DNA from: JBJGXI01 sp045635475
GTDB lineage: Bacteria; Bacillota; Bacilli; Bacillales; Amphibacillaceae
DNA length: 42,047 nucleotides
Reading direction: 5' to 3'
NCBI RefSeq assembly: GCF_045635475.1
Contig: NZ_JBJGXI010000047.1
Coordinates: forward strand, 1-42,047
In this document: one piece after another, positions 8,480-17,680 of the stretch
How positions within the stretch are numbered: position 1 is the stretch's first letter
How the letters are laid out: every line of letters starts with the position of its first letter
The notes under the pieces: model-generated
The model's input: the letters and a program-made list of their open reading frames with translations, nothing else
What the model was told of the DNA's origin: nothing
Databases searched by the model: none
Position numbers and translations under genes: made by a program

Positions 8480-8989
8480 GTGAATTCAACATCTGAGATG
8501 ATACTTATCCTTATATTGTATTTTATAATTGGACTTGTTGCTTCTATACTCGGCGCAGTTGCTGGCCTAGGCGGCGAGGTAATTATTAAACCTGTGCTAG
8601 ATTTATTTGGACATTTTGACTTACCTACAATTGGGGTGCTGTACGCTTCAATTGTTTTATCGATGGCGACAGTGTCCTTACTTAAAATAAGGAAAGAGGA
8701 TGTTAAGCTTAATAAGCCGTTAGTTTGATGATTGCTGTTGCTTCCATATTAGGCGGCATCATCGGAAAAGAAATCATAAATTTTATTGCTATATCTCTTG
8801 ACATTCCAACTACGCAGCTATTATTCAATCTAATTTACTAGCCACCCTACTATCTCTGATCTATATTTATTAAAAAAAGAAGCATAAATTAAAATCTTTA
8901 GTACTAAAAAATAATTCCATATATTTTCTATAGGGTTCTTACTCGGATTTCTCTCTGCCATTAATTTAAAGTTTATGGTTAGTAATTGA
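8480..8989 (+). pseudogene. Broken TauE/SafE (TSUP) family permease
   Basis: The first 82 codons (GTG at 8480) encode a hydrophobic N-terminus with the TSUP pattern (FIIGLVASILGAVAGLGGE, then IIKPVLDLFG). The frame stops at TGA 8726. The protein continues in the -1 frame from 8728 (MIAVASILGGIIGKEI) to a TAG at 8839, then in another frame (QSNLLATLLSLIYIY), and finally GFLLGFLSAINLKFMVSN, ending near 8989. At least three frame or stop lesions and the missing C-terminal half (the family is normally ~250-300 residues) make it non-functional. Members export sulfite, sulfonates or related anions, which may have suited the nearby sulfatase. Confidence 0.75.
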
Positions 8990-9026
8990 TATTATTATGT
9001 AACATATAATATCTACAAAACAGCAT

Positions 9027-9082
9027 AAAAAGCTAACTCCCAAAAATCGTATGCACAACGACCTTTTTGAGTTAGCTTTTTT
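9027..9082 (-). terminator. Strong terminator at the end of the RG-I operon
   Basis: A 13-base stem (AAAAAGCTAACTC at 9027-9039 against 9069-9082) is extended by partly paired inner arms (CAAAAATCGT / ACGACCTTTTTG). Minus-strand reading ends in TTTTT after the GC-containing stem, about 50 bases past the GH51 stop. A T run also exists on the plus strand, so it probably works in both directions. Confidence 0.85.
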
Positions 9083-9131
9083 CAATTTCACATAAGTTAC
9101 TTGATTTAAGCGTTCCATCCACAATATCTCA

Positions 9132-10643
9132 TTAGATTTTTTTCAAACGAATAACGTTCCAAGATTTAGTCTTTAATGTGGCTTCAAGTACGCCGTCTTG
9201 TAATTTTGATTCGCCTTTACTGTGCGGAGCAACTTTTTGTTTCTTTGCAGTATTCGTTGCTTTTAGATCCTCATTTTGTAATACGATGTGTTCTACAATC
9301 TGATATCCTTCAAAGCTTCTTACATCTGCATGTAAGAAAATATCTTCATCTAAATTTTTGTTAACCATAAAGATAGTAACTTCTTCGGTTTCTTCATTGT
9401 AGACAGCTGCACTATCAACGAATGGTACATCTGTATATTCTCTACTATCATATTTCGGTGAAGAAACAATCGGTTTAATCGCAACTCCTCTACCAAATAC
9501 AGAAGCATGCATATATGGATAAAATATCGTTTGTTTCCATGAGCGTCCATTGTTTTCTGTCATGATTGGCGCAATAACATTTACAAGTTGTGCAAGGCAT
9601 GCCATTTTCACACGATCTGCATGGTTCAACAGTGTAATTAACATACTTCCTACTAATAACGCATCCTCAAAGTTGTAAACATCTTCTAATTGCGGCGGTG
9701 CAACAGTCCAAGCTTCAATCTCTTTATCAGATTCATGCGAATGGTACCAAACATTCCATTCATCAAAGCTAAGCATCATCGTCTTTTTACTTCTATGCTT
9801 CGCCTTAATATAATCACATGTTGCTTTAACAGATTTTATAAAATGATCCATTTCCATATTTTTGGCTAAGAAATTGGCAGGATCATCCTCCTTATTGCCA
9901 AAGTATTGGTGAAGCGAAATGTAATCTGCTTCATCATATGCGATATCAAGTACGGTTGCATCATACTCAGGGAATGTTGCCATACTTGAGCTAGAGCTAC
10001 CACACGCGACTAGCTCAATTGTTGGATCTACGAGTTTCATTGCTTTGGCCGTTTCCTTAGCAATTCTGCCATATTCATAAGCTGTTTTGTGACCTACTTG
10101 CCAAGGTCCATCCATCTCATTACCAAGGCACCATGTCTTAATATTATGAGGCTGTTCATATCCGTGCGATTTACGAAGGTCACTATAATAGGTACCACCT
10201 GAATGGTTGGTGTATTCTAATAGATTCCTAGCCGCATCAATTCCTCTAGTTCCTAAGTTAACAGCCATCATTACATCTGCATTTACTTTTTTAGCCCAAT
10301 CAGCAAATTCGTTCGTACCTATTTCATTTGTTTCAATTGTGCGCCATGCCAATTCTAGTCTTTTCGGGCGATCTTCCTTCGGGCCAACACCGTCTTCCCA
10401 ATTATAAGCAGACACCATATTCCCACCAGGGTAACGTACGATTGGTACTTGGAGTTCTTTTACTAGATCGATAACATCTTCTCGAAATCCTTGTTCATCT
10501 GCTAGTGGGTGTTGTGGGTCATAGATACCGCCATATACGGCTCTTCCCAGGTGCTCGATAAATGAACCATATATACGCTCATCTACTTTGCCGATTTTGT
10601 TATTCTTTTCTAAGGTCATTTTTGCTTTTAATTGGTTTCCCAT
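9132..10643 (-). CDS. abfA: GH51 alpha-L-arabinofuranosidase
   Basis: 503 residues from the preferred start, the usual size for intracellular bacterial GH51 enzymes. It releases L-arabinose from arabinan or arabinogalactan side chains of pectin fragments. The acid/base glutamate is in TWCLGNEMDGPWQ (E176) and the nucleophile in LSFDEWNVWYH (E295). GSFIEHLGRAVYGGIY and VRYPGGNMVSAYNWEDGVG are further family hallmarks. There is no signal peptide, so it is cytoplasmic. AAAAAGGAG eight bases before the ATG at 10643 sets the start; a GTG at 10652 falls inside that site. It is the last gene of the long operon, followed by the terminator at 9027-9082. A cre-like site lies about 60 bases upstream and could allow extra regulation. 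Confidence 0.93.
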   Translation of the reverse strand: MGNQLKAKMTLEKNNKIGKVDERIYGSFIEHLGRAVYGGIYDPQHPLADEQGFREDVIDLVKELQVPIVRYPGGNMVSAYNWEDGVGPKEDRPKRLELAWRTIETNEIGTNEFADWAKKVNADVMMAVNLGTRGIDAARNLLEYTNHSGGTYYSDLRKSHGYEQPHNIKTWCLGNEMDGPWQVGHKTAYEYGRIAKETAKAMKLVDPTIELVACGSSSSSMATFPEYDATVLDIAYDEADYISLHQYFGNKEDDPANFLAKNMEMDHFIKSVKATCDYIKAKHRSKKTMMLSFDEWNVWYHSHESDKEIEAWTVAPPQLEDVYNFEDALLVGSMLITLLNHADRVKMACLAQLVNVIAPIMTENNGRSWKQTIFYPYMHASVFGRGVAIKPIVSSPKYDSREYTDVPFVDSAAVYNEETEEVTIFMVNKNLDEDIFLHADVRSFEGYQIVEHIVLQNEDLKATNTAKKQKVAPHSKGESKLQDGVLEATLKTKSWNVIRLKKI

Positions 10644-10697
10644 ATTTAACACTCCTTTTTAATTAAAGTGATGCTAATAACGACACGTTAGGTCTAG

Positions 10698-10713
10698 ATT
10701 GGTTAAGCGTTTT
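10698..10713 (-). promoter_or_regulatory. Operator-like site before GH51
   Basis: On the minus strand it reads TAAAAACGCTTAACCA, differing from the binding-protein promoter site (GAAAGCGCTTAACC) at one base of the shared 12-base core. It overlaps the stop codon of the epimerase gene, about 60 bases before GH51. It could be a secondary cre or operator, or chance. Confidence 0.3.
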
Positions 10714-11539
10714 TATATTTTTCCTTCAAGTATGCTATTGCCCCATTAATATAAGGCTCTTTTGTTTCTTCTAATATGATATTAATGTGCGGTTTATTAG
10801 CTTTTATATAGTTAAATATCACATCATAGTTTAATAATCCTTGGCCAACGGGTGCTTCTTTTACTTGTTCCCCATCAATGATAAAATCTTTAGCGTGCAA
10901 AATAATGATTCTATCACCAAAGAGCTCGTATGCCTCTTGAATTACTTGTTCTTGATGAACATAGTTTTCTTTCGTTAAATAATTGGTAGGATCGAATATT
11001 ACTTGTAGATTGTTAGAATCTATATCATCTAATAGACGCTTCATCATTTTCGGAGAATAGATCGGGTGATTTACTCCTCCTTCAATTCCAACAATTACGC
11101 CGAATTTTTCCGCTTCTGTCACAAGTTCTCTAACGCTTTTCACTACTTCTTGATAAGGCTCTTCATTAAAGTTATCTTCTGTATAGACAGTCTCAGCATT
11201 TACATTACCTGTTTCCGTACCAACAACACTGCAGTTAAAATCCCGAGCATAGCGAATGTGTTCTTTAAAGCCGTTTAATAATTCTTGTCTTTCTGCCAAG
11301 TCTGGATGAATCATATTGATATAGCAACCTAATAGTGCGATATCAACATTTTGATTGTTAAATGTTTTAGCTATTGTCTTGGCAAAACCAGGAGTTAAAC
11401 TGCCTAAACCTATCTTGGTATCTTTAACAGATTTTCTTAGAACAAGTTGAACAGAGTTAAGACCTTTACTAGCTATCTCATTTGCGAGATCCTCCAATGT
11501 ATCCATTTCTAGATCGTGCCCACGAATTCCTACATTCAT
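10703..11539 (-). CDS. Sugar phosphate isomerase/epimerase-like TIM-barrel protein
   Basis: About 278 residues of the xylose-isomerase-like (AP endonuclease 2) TIM-barrel superfamily. The expected metal ligands can be seen in order: Glu in VGIEGGVNHP, Asp in IFDPTNYL, His in IILHAKDF and Glu in IILEETKEP. GGAGGATGG before the ATG at 11539 marks the start; an earlier possible start at 11575 is unsupported. It lies between GH2 and GH51 in the RG-I operon, so it probably interconverts a sugar released from the pectin oligosaccharide. The superfamily covers isomerases, epimerases and dehydratases, and the sequence does not say which. It is only distantly like IolE, encoded further right in this window. 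Confidence 0.75.
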   Translation of the reverse strand: MNVGIRGHDLEMDTLEDLANEIASKGLNSVQLVLRKSVKDTKIGLGSLTPGFAKTIAKTFNNQNVDIALLGCYINMIHPDLAERQELLNGFKEHIRYARDFNCSVVGTETGNVNAETVYTEDNFNEEPYQEVVKSVRELVTEAEKFGVIVGIEGGVNHPIYSPKMMKRLLDDIDSNNLQVIFDPTNYLTKENYVHQEQVIQEAYELFGDRIIILHAKDFIIDGEQVKEAPVGQGLLNYDVIFNYIKANKPHINIILEETKEPYINGAIAYLKEKYKNA

Positions 11540-11583
11540 CTTACCATCCTCCAAAATTATTTTACATGTGATCACTTACATAC

Positions 11584-11623
11584 AGAAGAACACCTTTATG
11601 ATTAATGAAATAGGTGTTCTTCT
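11584..11623 (-). repeat. 12-bp perfect stem-loop between GH2 and the epimerase
   Basis: AGAAGAACACCT (11584-11595) pairs perfectly with 11612-11623 across a 16-base loop. No T run follows on the minus strand, so within the operon it more likely protects or punctuates the mRNA than ends it. Confidence 0.6.
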
Positions 11624-11656
11624 ATTGTTAAATCATGAAGCAAAATATAAATTGGC

Positions 11657-14600
11657 TTATTCCTCATCAGATGCTTTCTTGACTCTTTCCATTTGCGATG
11701 TTTGATTGATCGAAAACGGAATAAGTTGGATTTGAAAATCAAACGGCTGTAAAAGTAATTCATACTTCGGCAATACATCTGGTCCACAGCTCGCACTTCC
11801 AACCCCATGGTGTTGATAATCTAGATGGACAAAGAGTTCATCCCTTTTTTGAAGTTCATACGTATGCTGTGCTTGAGCAAAATCTTCAACCGCATAGCGA
11901 TGTGCACTGAAATTGAATGCTGGCTTTCCTTTTGATAACAAACCAATTCCTTGTTCATTAACAAATGATACCCATCGCACATCGGTCCGGTTACCATTTT
12001 CTTGTGGATACACATATTCCGTATACAGTTCATCTACGATTTTTTCATAAACTCCAAGTCGATTAGCCTGTTTGCTATCGATATACGATTCACCTGGGCC
12101 TCTACCGTACCATTTCACTTGTTCCATCGTTTTAGGCAACCTCATTTCCAGCCCAATGCGTGGAACAGTTCGAGGTGTATCGCCAATAGGTGTGCCTACA
12201 ACAGCTATTTTTACTTCACCATCGGTATATATTTTATATGTGATTTGAAGGTCGATTCCCCATGCTAATATTGGCGGTGCTACTCTTTTGCTAACAATAA
12301 CAGTTGCACTAGATTTGTCTGCAGCCAATTCCCAATTAACCGCCTCTACCCTTTCAGTTAACCAAAGTAAGCCATACTTCTTCCATTCTGGTTCAGATCT
12401 ATGATCATTATCAATCATCGCTCGCCAAAGCTGTAATTGAGGACCAACATGAATGAGTTCCGTTCCTTGATAACTCCACTGTTCCAGATCTCCAGAGAAA
12501 CTATTAAAAACAACCTCGAAGTTAAATCCTAAAATAGTAACGTTGTTCTTCTCTGTTGTAACTGCTAATGGACTCACATGTTTCGGTTGCTCACTTTGTG
12601 TTTTTTCAACCTTTTGCGGTAATTCGAACTGAGCCCAAGCTATTTCATGGCCACATTTGGCCCAATTTGTGTTCACATTTAACGTAAATTCTAAGTTAAG
12701 CCAATAATCTGTTCCTTCTGTTAGTTGTTCCGGAAGCTGATAAGGGATTGTCATCTCTATCGTTTCACCAGCTGTGAAATTTACAAGAGGAAACGTTCCT
12801 TGATCAATAATTTCTCCATCTGCTTCGACATTCCACGATGCAGCCAAATGGTCCAAGCAAATAAAATCATACTTATTCGTAATCTTTACAATCCCTTTTT
12901 CAAGGTCGACTGCCTCAACTTGAACAGGTTCAATTACTTTTTTATGTTCAAAATATGCTGGTGAAGGGATCCGATTTGGCTTGACTAAACCATCCAATAC
13001 AAAATTATAATCATTCGGTTCGTCTCCGAAATCACCACCATAAGCAAAATATTCTTCACCATCAGGCGTATATTGTCTTAGACCATGGTCACACCATTCC
13101 CAAACAAATCCACCTTGTATTCGATCGTATTTATAGATTACATCCCAGTATTCTTTAAATGCACCTGGTCCATTACCCATCGCATGCTCATACTCACATA
13201 AAATAAGCGGCTTCGAGTGGTTCGTTTTTTCTCCTAGAAGTTTTAGTTCCTCTATTCCTGTATACATGGTGGAGAACACATCAGAAGACCTAGGTTCCCT
13301 TTCTGATTTTTCTGTATAAAATATTTCCTTCGTTTCACCTTCATAGTGAACCAATCTACCGGGGTCGCGCTGTTTTGCCCATTTATACATCGCATCATGG
13401 TTTCTACCATAACCTGACTCGTTTCCTAAAGACCACATGATGATTGATGGATGGTTTTTGTCTCTTTCTAGCATTCTTTCAATTCTGTCTATGTAAGCTT
13501 TCTCCCACGCTGGTGAATCACTCAACTGATGTAAATTTCCTGCTGAGCCAAAGCCGTGTGTTTCAAGGTCTGCTTCATCGATCACATACAAGCCTAATTC
13601 ATCGCATAAATCATAAAAACGCGGATCGTTTGGATAATGTGCTGTTCTTACTGCATTAATATTACTTTGCTTCATCATGACAAGGTCTTTCTTCATGTGC
13701 TCTACGGAAACAGCATGACCTAAATCGGGATGACTATCATGACGGTTTACACCTTTAAACTTAATAGCCACACCATTAATAAGTACAAGCCCGTCCTTCA
13801 GTTGTATAGAGCGGAAACCAATCTTTTGAGCAAAAACTTCCATATTGTTTCCGTTTTGATCCTTTACTGTTATGATTAGATGGTACAAATAAGGGTCTTC
13901 AGCAGACCATAGGTGTGGATTACGAATAAATTCATTAATTATTAGTCGTTCTTCATGCTTATCCAACTTTGCTTGTACCGTACCAGTTGTGACAACCTGT
14001 TTAGCATTATCAAGCAATACGTAAGATACGTTTATATTAGAATTGCTTTGCTTGGAAAAATTAACAACATCTAAATCAACCTTTACCATAGCATCTTGTA
14101 AGTTATCATCTAATTCCGGTTTAATGAAGAAATCGCGTGTATGAATAGCTGGCCTGGTGAGTAAATAAACATCTCGAAAAATGCCGCTTAACCACCACAT
14201 ATCTTGGTCTTCAAGATATGATGCTTTGGACCATTTGTAGACACGTACAGCTATCGTGTTTTTACCTTGCTTCACGAAAGGTGTAATGTTAAATTCTGCC
14301 GGAATCCTACTTCCTTCACTATAGCCAACTTCTTCCCCATTGACCCATACATGAAAAGCACCGTCAACACCTTCAAACCTTAGGAATAATTGCTCATCTG
14401 CTTGATCATCCAAGTAGAATTCACGTTTATAAGAACCTATTGGGTTAGCAGTTGGCACATAAGGTGGATCGACTGGAAACGGATAATGAATATTCGTATA
14501 ATGCGGCTTATCATAGCCTTGAAATTGCCAGTTACTTGGTACGTTAATCGTATCCCATTCACTCACATCAAAGTTATCCTGTCCAAAGGAATTTGGTGCA

Positions 14601-14779
14601 AGGTGCGAGTTTTCCGCATAATGGAATTTCCATACGCCATTCAATAAAGTAAACTGTTCCGCATTACCGCGATCATAAGTAAGTGCAGCTGATTCTGTTC
14701 TAAACGGGAGAAAATAAGCCCTACTTTTCTCCCGATTACGTTGCAAGACGTCCAGATTTTCAATATCCTTGATACGCAT
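11657..14779 (-). CDS. lacZ: GH2 beta-galactosidase, LacZ type
   Basis: About 1040 residues, close to E. coli LacZ (1024), with the five-domain layout: N-terminal sugar-binding jelly roll (WKFHYAENSH, VPSNWQFQGYDKPHYTN), Ig-like domain, TIM barrel, second Ig-like domain and C-terminal beta-galactosidase small-chain domain. The acid/base glutamate is in WSLGNESGYGRNH (about E454) and the nucleophile in LILCEYEHAMGNGPG (about E529). It lacks a signal peptide and should hydrolyse beta-galactosides in the cytoplasm, here most likely galactan side chains of RG-I fragments rather than lactose. Two ATGs are adjacent after GGAGGGTT; the second has better spacing. It lies 24 bases after the preceding gene in the operon. 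Confidence 0.92.
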   Translation of the reverse strand: MRIKDIENLDVLQRNREKSRAYFLPFRTESAALTYDRGNAEQFTLLNGVWKFHYAENSHLAPNSFGQDNFDVSEWDTINVPSNWQFQGYDKPHYTNIHYPFPVDPPYVPTANPIGSYKREFYLDDQADEQLFLRFEGVDGAFHVWVNGEEVGYSEGSRIPAEFNITPFVKQGKNTIAVRVYKWSKASYLEDQDMWWLSGIFRDVYLLTRPAIHTRDFFIKPELDDNLQDAMVKVDLDVVNFSKQSNSNINVSYVLLDNAKQVVTTGTVQAKLDKHEERLIINEFIRNPHLWSAEDPYLYHLIITVKDQNGNNMEVFAQKIGFRSIQLKDGLVLINGVAIKFKGVNRHDSHPDLGHAVSVEHMKKDLVMMKQSNINAVRTAHYPNDPRFYDLCDELGLYVIDEADLETHGFGSAGNLHQLSDSPAWEKAYIDRIERMLERDKNHPSIIMWSLGNESGYGRNHDAMYKWAKQRDPGRLVHYEGETKEIFYTEKSEREPRSSDVFSTMYTGIEELKLLGEKTNHSKPLILCEYEHAMGNGPGAFKEYWDVIYKYDRIQGGFVWEWCDHGLRQYTPDGEEYFAYGGDFGDEPNDYNFVLDGLVKPNRIPSPAYFEHKKVIEPVQVEAVDLEKGIVKITNKYDFICLDHLAASWNVEADGEIIDQGTFPLVNFTAGETIEMTIPYQLPEQLTEGTDYWLNLEFTLNVNTNWAKCGHEIAWAQFELPQKVEKTQSEQPKHVSPLAVTTEKNNVTILGFNFEVVFNSFSGDLEQWSYQGTELIHVGPQLQLWRAMIDNDHRSEPEWKKYGLLWLTERVEAVNWELAADKSSATVIVSKRVAPPILAWGIDLQITYKIYTDGEVKIAVVGTPIGDTPRTVPRIGLEMRLPKTMEQVKWYGRGPGESYIDSKQANRLGVYEKIVDELYTEYVYPQENGNRTDVRWVSFVNEQGIGLLSKGKPAFNFSAHRYAVEDFAQAQHTYELQKRDELFVHLDYQHHGVGSASCGPDVLPKYELLLQPFDFQIQLIPFSINQTSQMERVKKASDEE

Positions 14780-14802
14780 CATAACCCTCCTACATGTGAT
14801 CT

Positions 14803-16533
14803 TTATTTAATACGAATATGAAATAGTTTTTCGGTAGGAGATACCAGGTTAACCTTTACTGCCTGCACATTGGCTACCTTTTTAACTTCACCTATATCCT
14901 CGATCCAGTGCGCATGCTCCCCACTGTCAATCTGGATATAGTTTTCACCTGCTTGATATGTTAGTTCATCTTTTTTCCAAAAACATGTCTTTTCATTGAC
15001 GCTATTTATGTTATTGCCCTGAACAATACCCTCGCTATCAAACAGGAATTCCACTTGCAAAAATACATCTTCTCGTTCGTCTGATTTCAGATGGAGCTTC
15101 CACTCACCATCACTAGACTTGTGTATATCGACTACTACTTCGAATGACTGATTGTGCGTTGTTTTTCTATGCTGATGTGGGAGCAAATACCAAATGCTTG
15201 TATCTTCTCTATGCGATAAGAACTGCTTAGGTATTGGTCCCTTATATCCTTTTTCCATCCGCTTCTTTAATCGATAACCATTGTCCCGTTTTTCAAGTGT
15301 GTCAAATTCAATTATTCCAGGTGAAAAACTACTATACAATCGTATCCCTAATAGCTTTGCATCACCTTTTCTAAGCGAGAAAACGGACGCATTTTTACTC
15401 ATTATGGTTGCACTTTCATCCTCTTCTCGATAACGGACAATTGGTGCTCCAAAAGATTCATGCATACTACTATGTTCGATTTTGGATTCATGACCAACTA
15501 GGTCCATCTTGGATAAATTGTTAGCTACTGGAAAATCACGATTGATCATTACTTCATAATGCATTGGTAATGTTGTATTTTTAAACTGTTGTTCTTTTAT
15601 AAACGGAAACAGAAGATATCCGATCATAATGTGATTATTCACAGGGCCCATGTCTGTTATGTTTTCAGCAGCTAAATCGGCAATTGCTGCATAATCTGGA
15701 TTCTTGTCATGATAAGCCATTAAACGACAGACCAAATAATATTGAGATAAGTCAAATGAACTTCCAAAGTCTTGACGACCAGAATAATCTGTTACAACTT
15801 CCCCATCGGGATGAACAAGGTATTTCATCATGTCGAGGTTTTTTCTAACATACTCTAGTAATTCTGGTTTATTTAGTAGTTGCGCCGTATGATAAAGAAA
15901 AATATCACTGACCGTATTGTAAATACCGTTGCTTCTTTCGGTCCATTCACCGTCTTCTGTTATATCAATTCCTTCTAATAACCATTCCTCTGCTCTATCT
16001 AATAAATCATCATCTTTAAAGATAGTATATAGTTGACCTAAGGCGGAAGATAATACCCAACGATGATTCGGAGTATGACATCCACCAGTTAACATTGCTG
16101 GGATAGCCCTTTCAAGAAAAGACCTTAGCTTACTCGTTAATAGATTAGCACCAAGAGCCCTATCCTTGTTCAGCAAATGATAAAGATGACAAAATCCATT
16201 TACTAGAAACCCAGTATCAGGTGGAGAATGATAATTAGTCCAACCCGGAGAAATAGTTCCGTCCTCATGTTGTTGATCGAGCATATAATCCAATGCTTTA
16301 TCTATTCTCTTTGCTAATTGCTCTTGATGATAATAGCTAGAATCTGGGTTAACATAGGAACAAACCCAACTAGCAAGTACACTTCCTGTACCGGTATGAC
16401 TCGGGCTAGGGATTCCGGTTTTGAAGAAAATTACCCCTCCAAAATATCGACTATTAACATCATTGATTTGTTTTTCAAAAAAAGATTCTGTTATATTGTC
16501 GTTTATCTCTACCATTTCTTTATACAAGTTCAT
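14803..16533 (-). CDS. Uncharacterised alpha/alpha-toroid protein, putative glycosidase or lyase
   Basis: About 576 residues, no signal peptide. Residues 1-330 are helical and look like an (alpha/alpha)6 toroid; the rest is beta-rich, as in heparinase II/III-like lyases and several glycosidase families. Conserved-looking polar clusters are TGGCHTPNHRWVLS (about 149-162), DGEWTERSNGIYN (about 194-206) and HPDGEVVTDYSGRQDF (about 241-256), which are plausible active-site strings. I recall similar clusters in proteins loosely called heparinase-like, but cannot assign a CAZy family. It sits 24 bases after GH105 and 24 bases before GH2 in the RG-I operon, so it very likely acts on an RG-I-derived oligosaccharide. 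The start is uncertain: GTG-GTG-ATG lie together, with weak ribosome binding site support. Confidence 0.7.
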   Translation of the reverse strand: MNLYKEMVEINDNITESFFEKQINDVNSRYFGGVIFFKTGIPSPSHTGTGSVLASWVCSYVNPDSSYYHQEQLAKRIDKALDYMLDQQHEDGTISPGWTNYHSPPDTGFLVNGFCHLYHLLNKDRALGANLLTSKLRSFLERAIPAMLTGGCHTPNHRWVLSSALGQLYTIFKDDDLLDRAEEWLLEGIDITEDGEWTERSNGIYNTVSDIFLYHTAQLLNKPELLEYVRKNLDMMKYLVHPDGEVVTDYSGRQDFGSSFDLSQYYLVCRLMAYHDKNPDYAAIADLAAENITDMGPVNNHIMIGYLLFPFIKEQQFKNTTLPMHYEVMINRDFPVANNLSKMDLVGHESKIEHSSMHESFGAPIVRYREEDESATIMSKNASVFSLRKGDAKLLGIRLYSSFSPGIIEFDTLEKRDNGYRLKKRMEKGYKGPIPKQFLSHREDTSIWYLLPHQHRKTTHNQSFEVVVDIHKSSDGEWKLHLKSDEREDVFLQVEFLFDSEGIVQGNNINSVNEKTCFWKKDELTYQAGENYIQIDSGEHAHWIEDIGEVKKVANVQAVKVNLVSPTEKLFHIRIK

Positions 16534-16557
16534 CACCACTTTTGTTCGAAGTCATTT

Positions 16558-17661
16558 TTAAATGTGATAAAGTGATTCTGTTAATAGAACCATCGTTAAC
16601 GCTTGACCGTAAGCCATCGGAGCAATAATAATATTTTTGTAATCTTGCTTTGTTTTCCCAATCGGCGTACCACCAGAAACTCCAAGAACAGTTCCGTCTT
16701 CTGAAATATGATCTATTACTGCTTCCACAGCTGTTTTACAAGCAGGTAAATAATCGCTTTCAGGCAATATACCAATTCTGATCGCTTTTAATATACCTGC
16801 TGTTATCGCTGCAGACCCAGAAACCTCCAAGTAACTTTCTTTATCATCAATTAAAGTGTGCCACAATCCGTTTGCAGATTGTAAGCTTATTAATGCATCA
16901 ACCTGCGCTCGATATGTTTGAACTAAATAATCGTAAACACCATGGTCAAGATGGTCCCTCATAATTTCCAAATATTCGGGTAGACCGATCGTGAACCAGC
17001 TATTTCCCCGACACCATAAAGCTTCACTAAAATTATCGCGATTGTTGAAGCTCCAGCCATGGTAAAACAGCCTTTCCTTCTTTTCATATAGATATTTAAT
17101 ATGTGTTAGTAACTGATAGACAGATTCCTCTCTCCATGCTAGCACATCATATTTAACACCCATCTTTGCACTAAATAACACCGTCATAAATATCGTATCT
17201 AACCAAATTTCACTATCGTGGAGCTTTAAATCATTTTTTGTCTTTCCTGTTGTAACGTGTTGAAACCCATTTTCCTCTGTACGAGGAAGTTCGTTCATGA
17301 TCCAATGCATCCAGTCCTTACAAAACTTCTCGTTTTCATCTAAATTCATCAGAGTAAGTAGTGCTGCAGTAGTATTTATGTTACGTGCTGGTAAACCTCG
17401 TTCTTTTTGCGTATCCATCCAAGTTTTCATATATGCATCATATCTCTGGTCACCAAAATAATGTTGTAGTTTACTCAACCCTAACAATCCAACACCTTGT
17501 GGCCAATCCCATTCTTCCATACCAAAATCACGAGCAAAATAACCTATTTTTTCACCATCATCACCTAGCTCGCTATAACGCTCCTCATTATCTGGTCGTT
17601 TCAAATCGATTAATTGATTGGCAACTAATTCTATTTTTTCAAGCAATTCATTTTTATTCAA
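16558..17661 (-). CDS. GH105 unsaturated rhamnogalacturonyl hydrolase (YteR/YesR-like)
   Basis: 367 residues, near B. subtilis YteR (373). These enzymes hydrate and release the 4,5-unsaturated galacturonate from the non-reducing end of the products of rhamnogalacturonan lyases. The general acid aspartate is in EIWLDTIFMTVLF (D155), matching D143 of YteR. WDWPQGVGLLGL, LWCRGNSWFTIGLPEYL and YLEVSGSAAITAGI are typical of the alpha/alpha barrel. It has no signal peptide, so it works on imported oligosaccharides. This is the best single pointer that the operon serves RG-I and follows the extracellular PL11 lyase. It starts about 20 bases after the second permease gene. Confidence 0.9.
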   Translation of the reverse strand: MNKNELLEKIELVANQLIDLKRPDNEERYSELGDDGEKIGYFARDFGMEEWDWPQGVGLLGLSKLQHYFGDQRYDAYMKTWMDTQKERGLPARNINTTAALLTLMNLDENEKFCKDWMHWIMNELPRTEENGFQHVTTGKTKNDLKLHDSEIWLDTIFMTVLFSAKMGVKYDVLAWREESVYQLLTHIKYLYEKKERLFYHGWSFNNRDNFSEALWCRGNSWFTIGLPEYLEIMRDHLDHGVYDYLVQTYRAQVDALISLQSANGLWHTLIDDKESYLEVSGSAAITAGILKAIRIGILPESDYLPACKTAVEAVIDHISEDGTVLGVSGGTPIGKTKQDYKNIIIAPMAYGQALTMVLLTESLYHI

Positions 17662-17680
17662 CAGGAACCCTCCAACGTAG

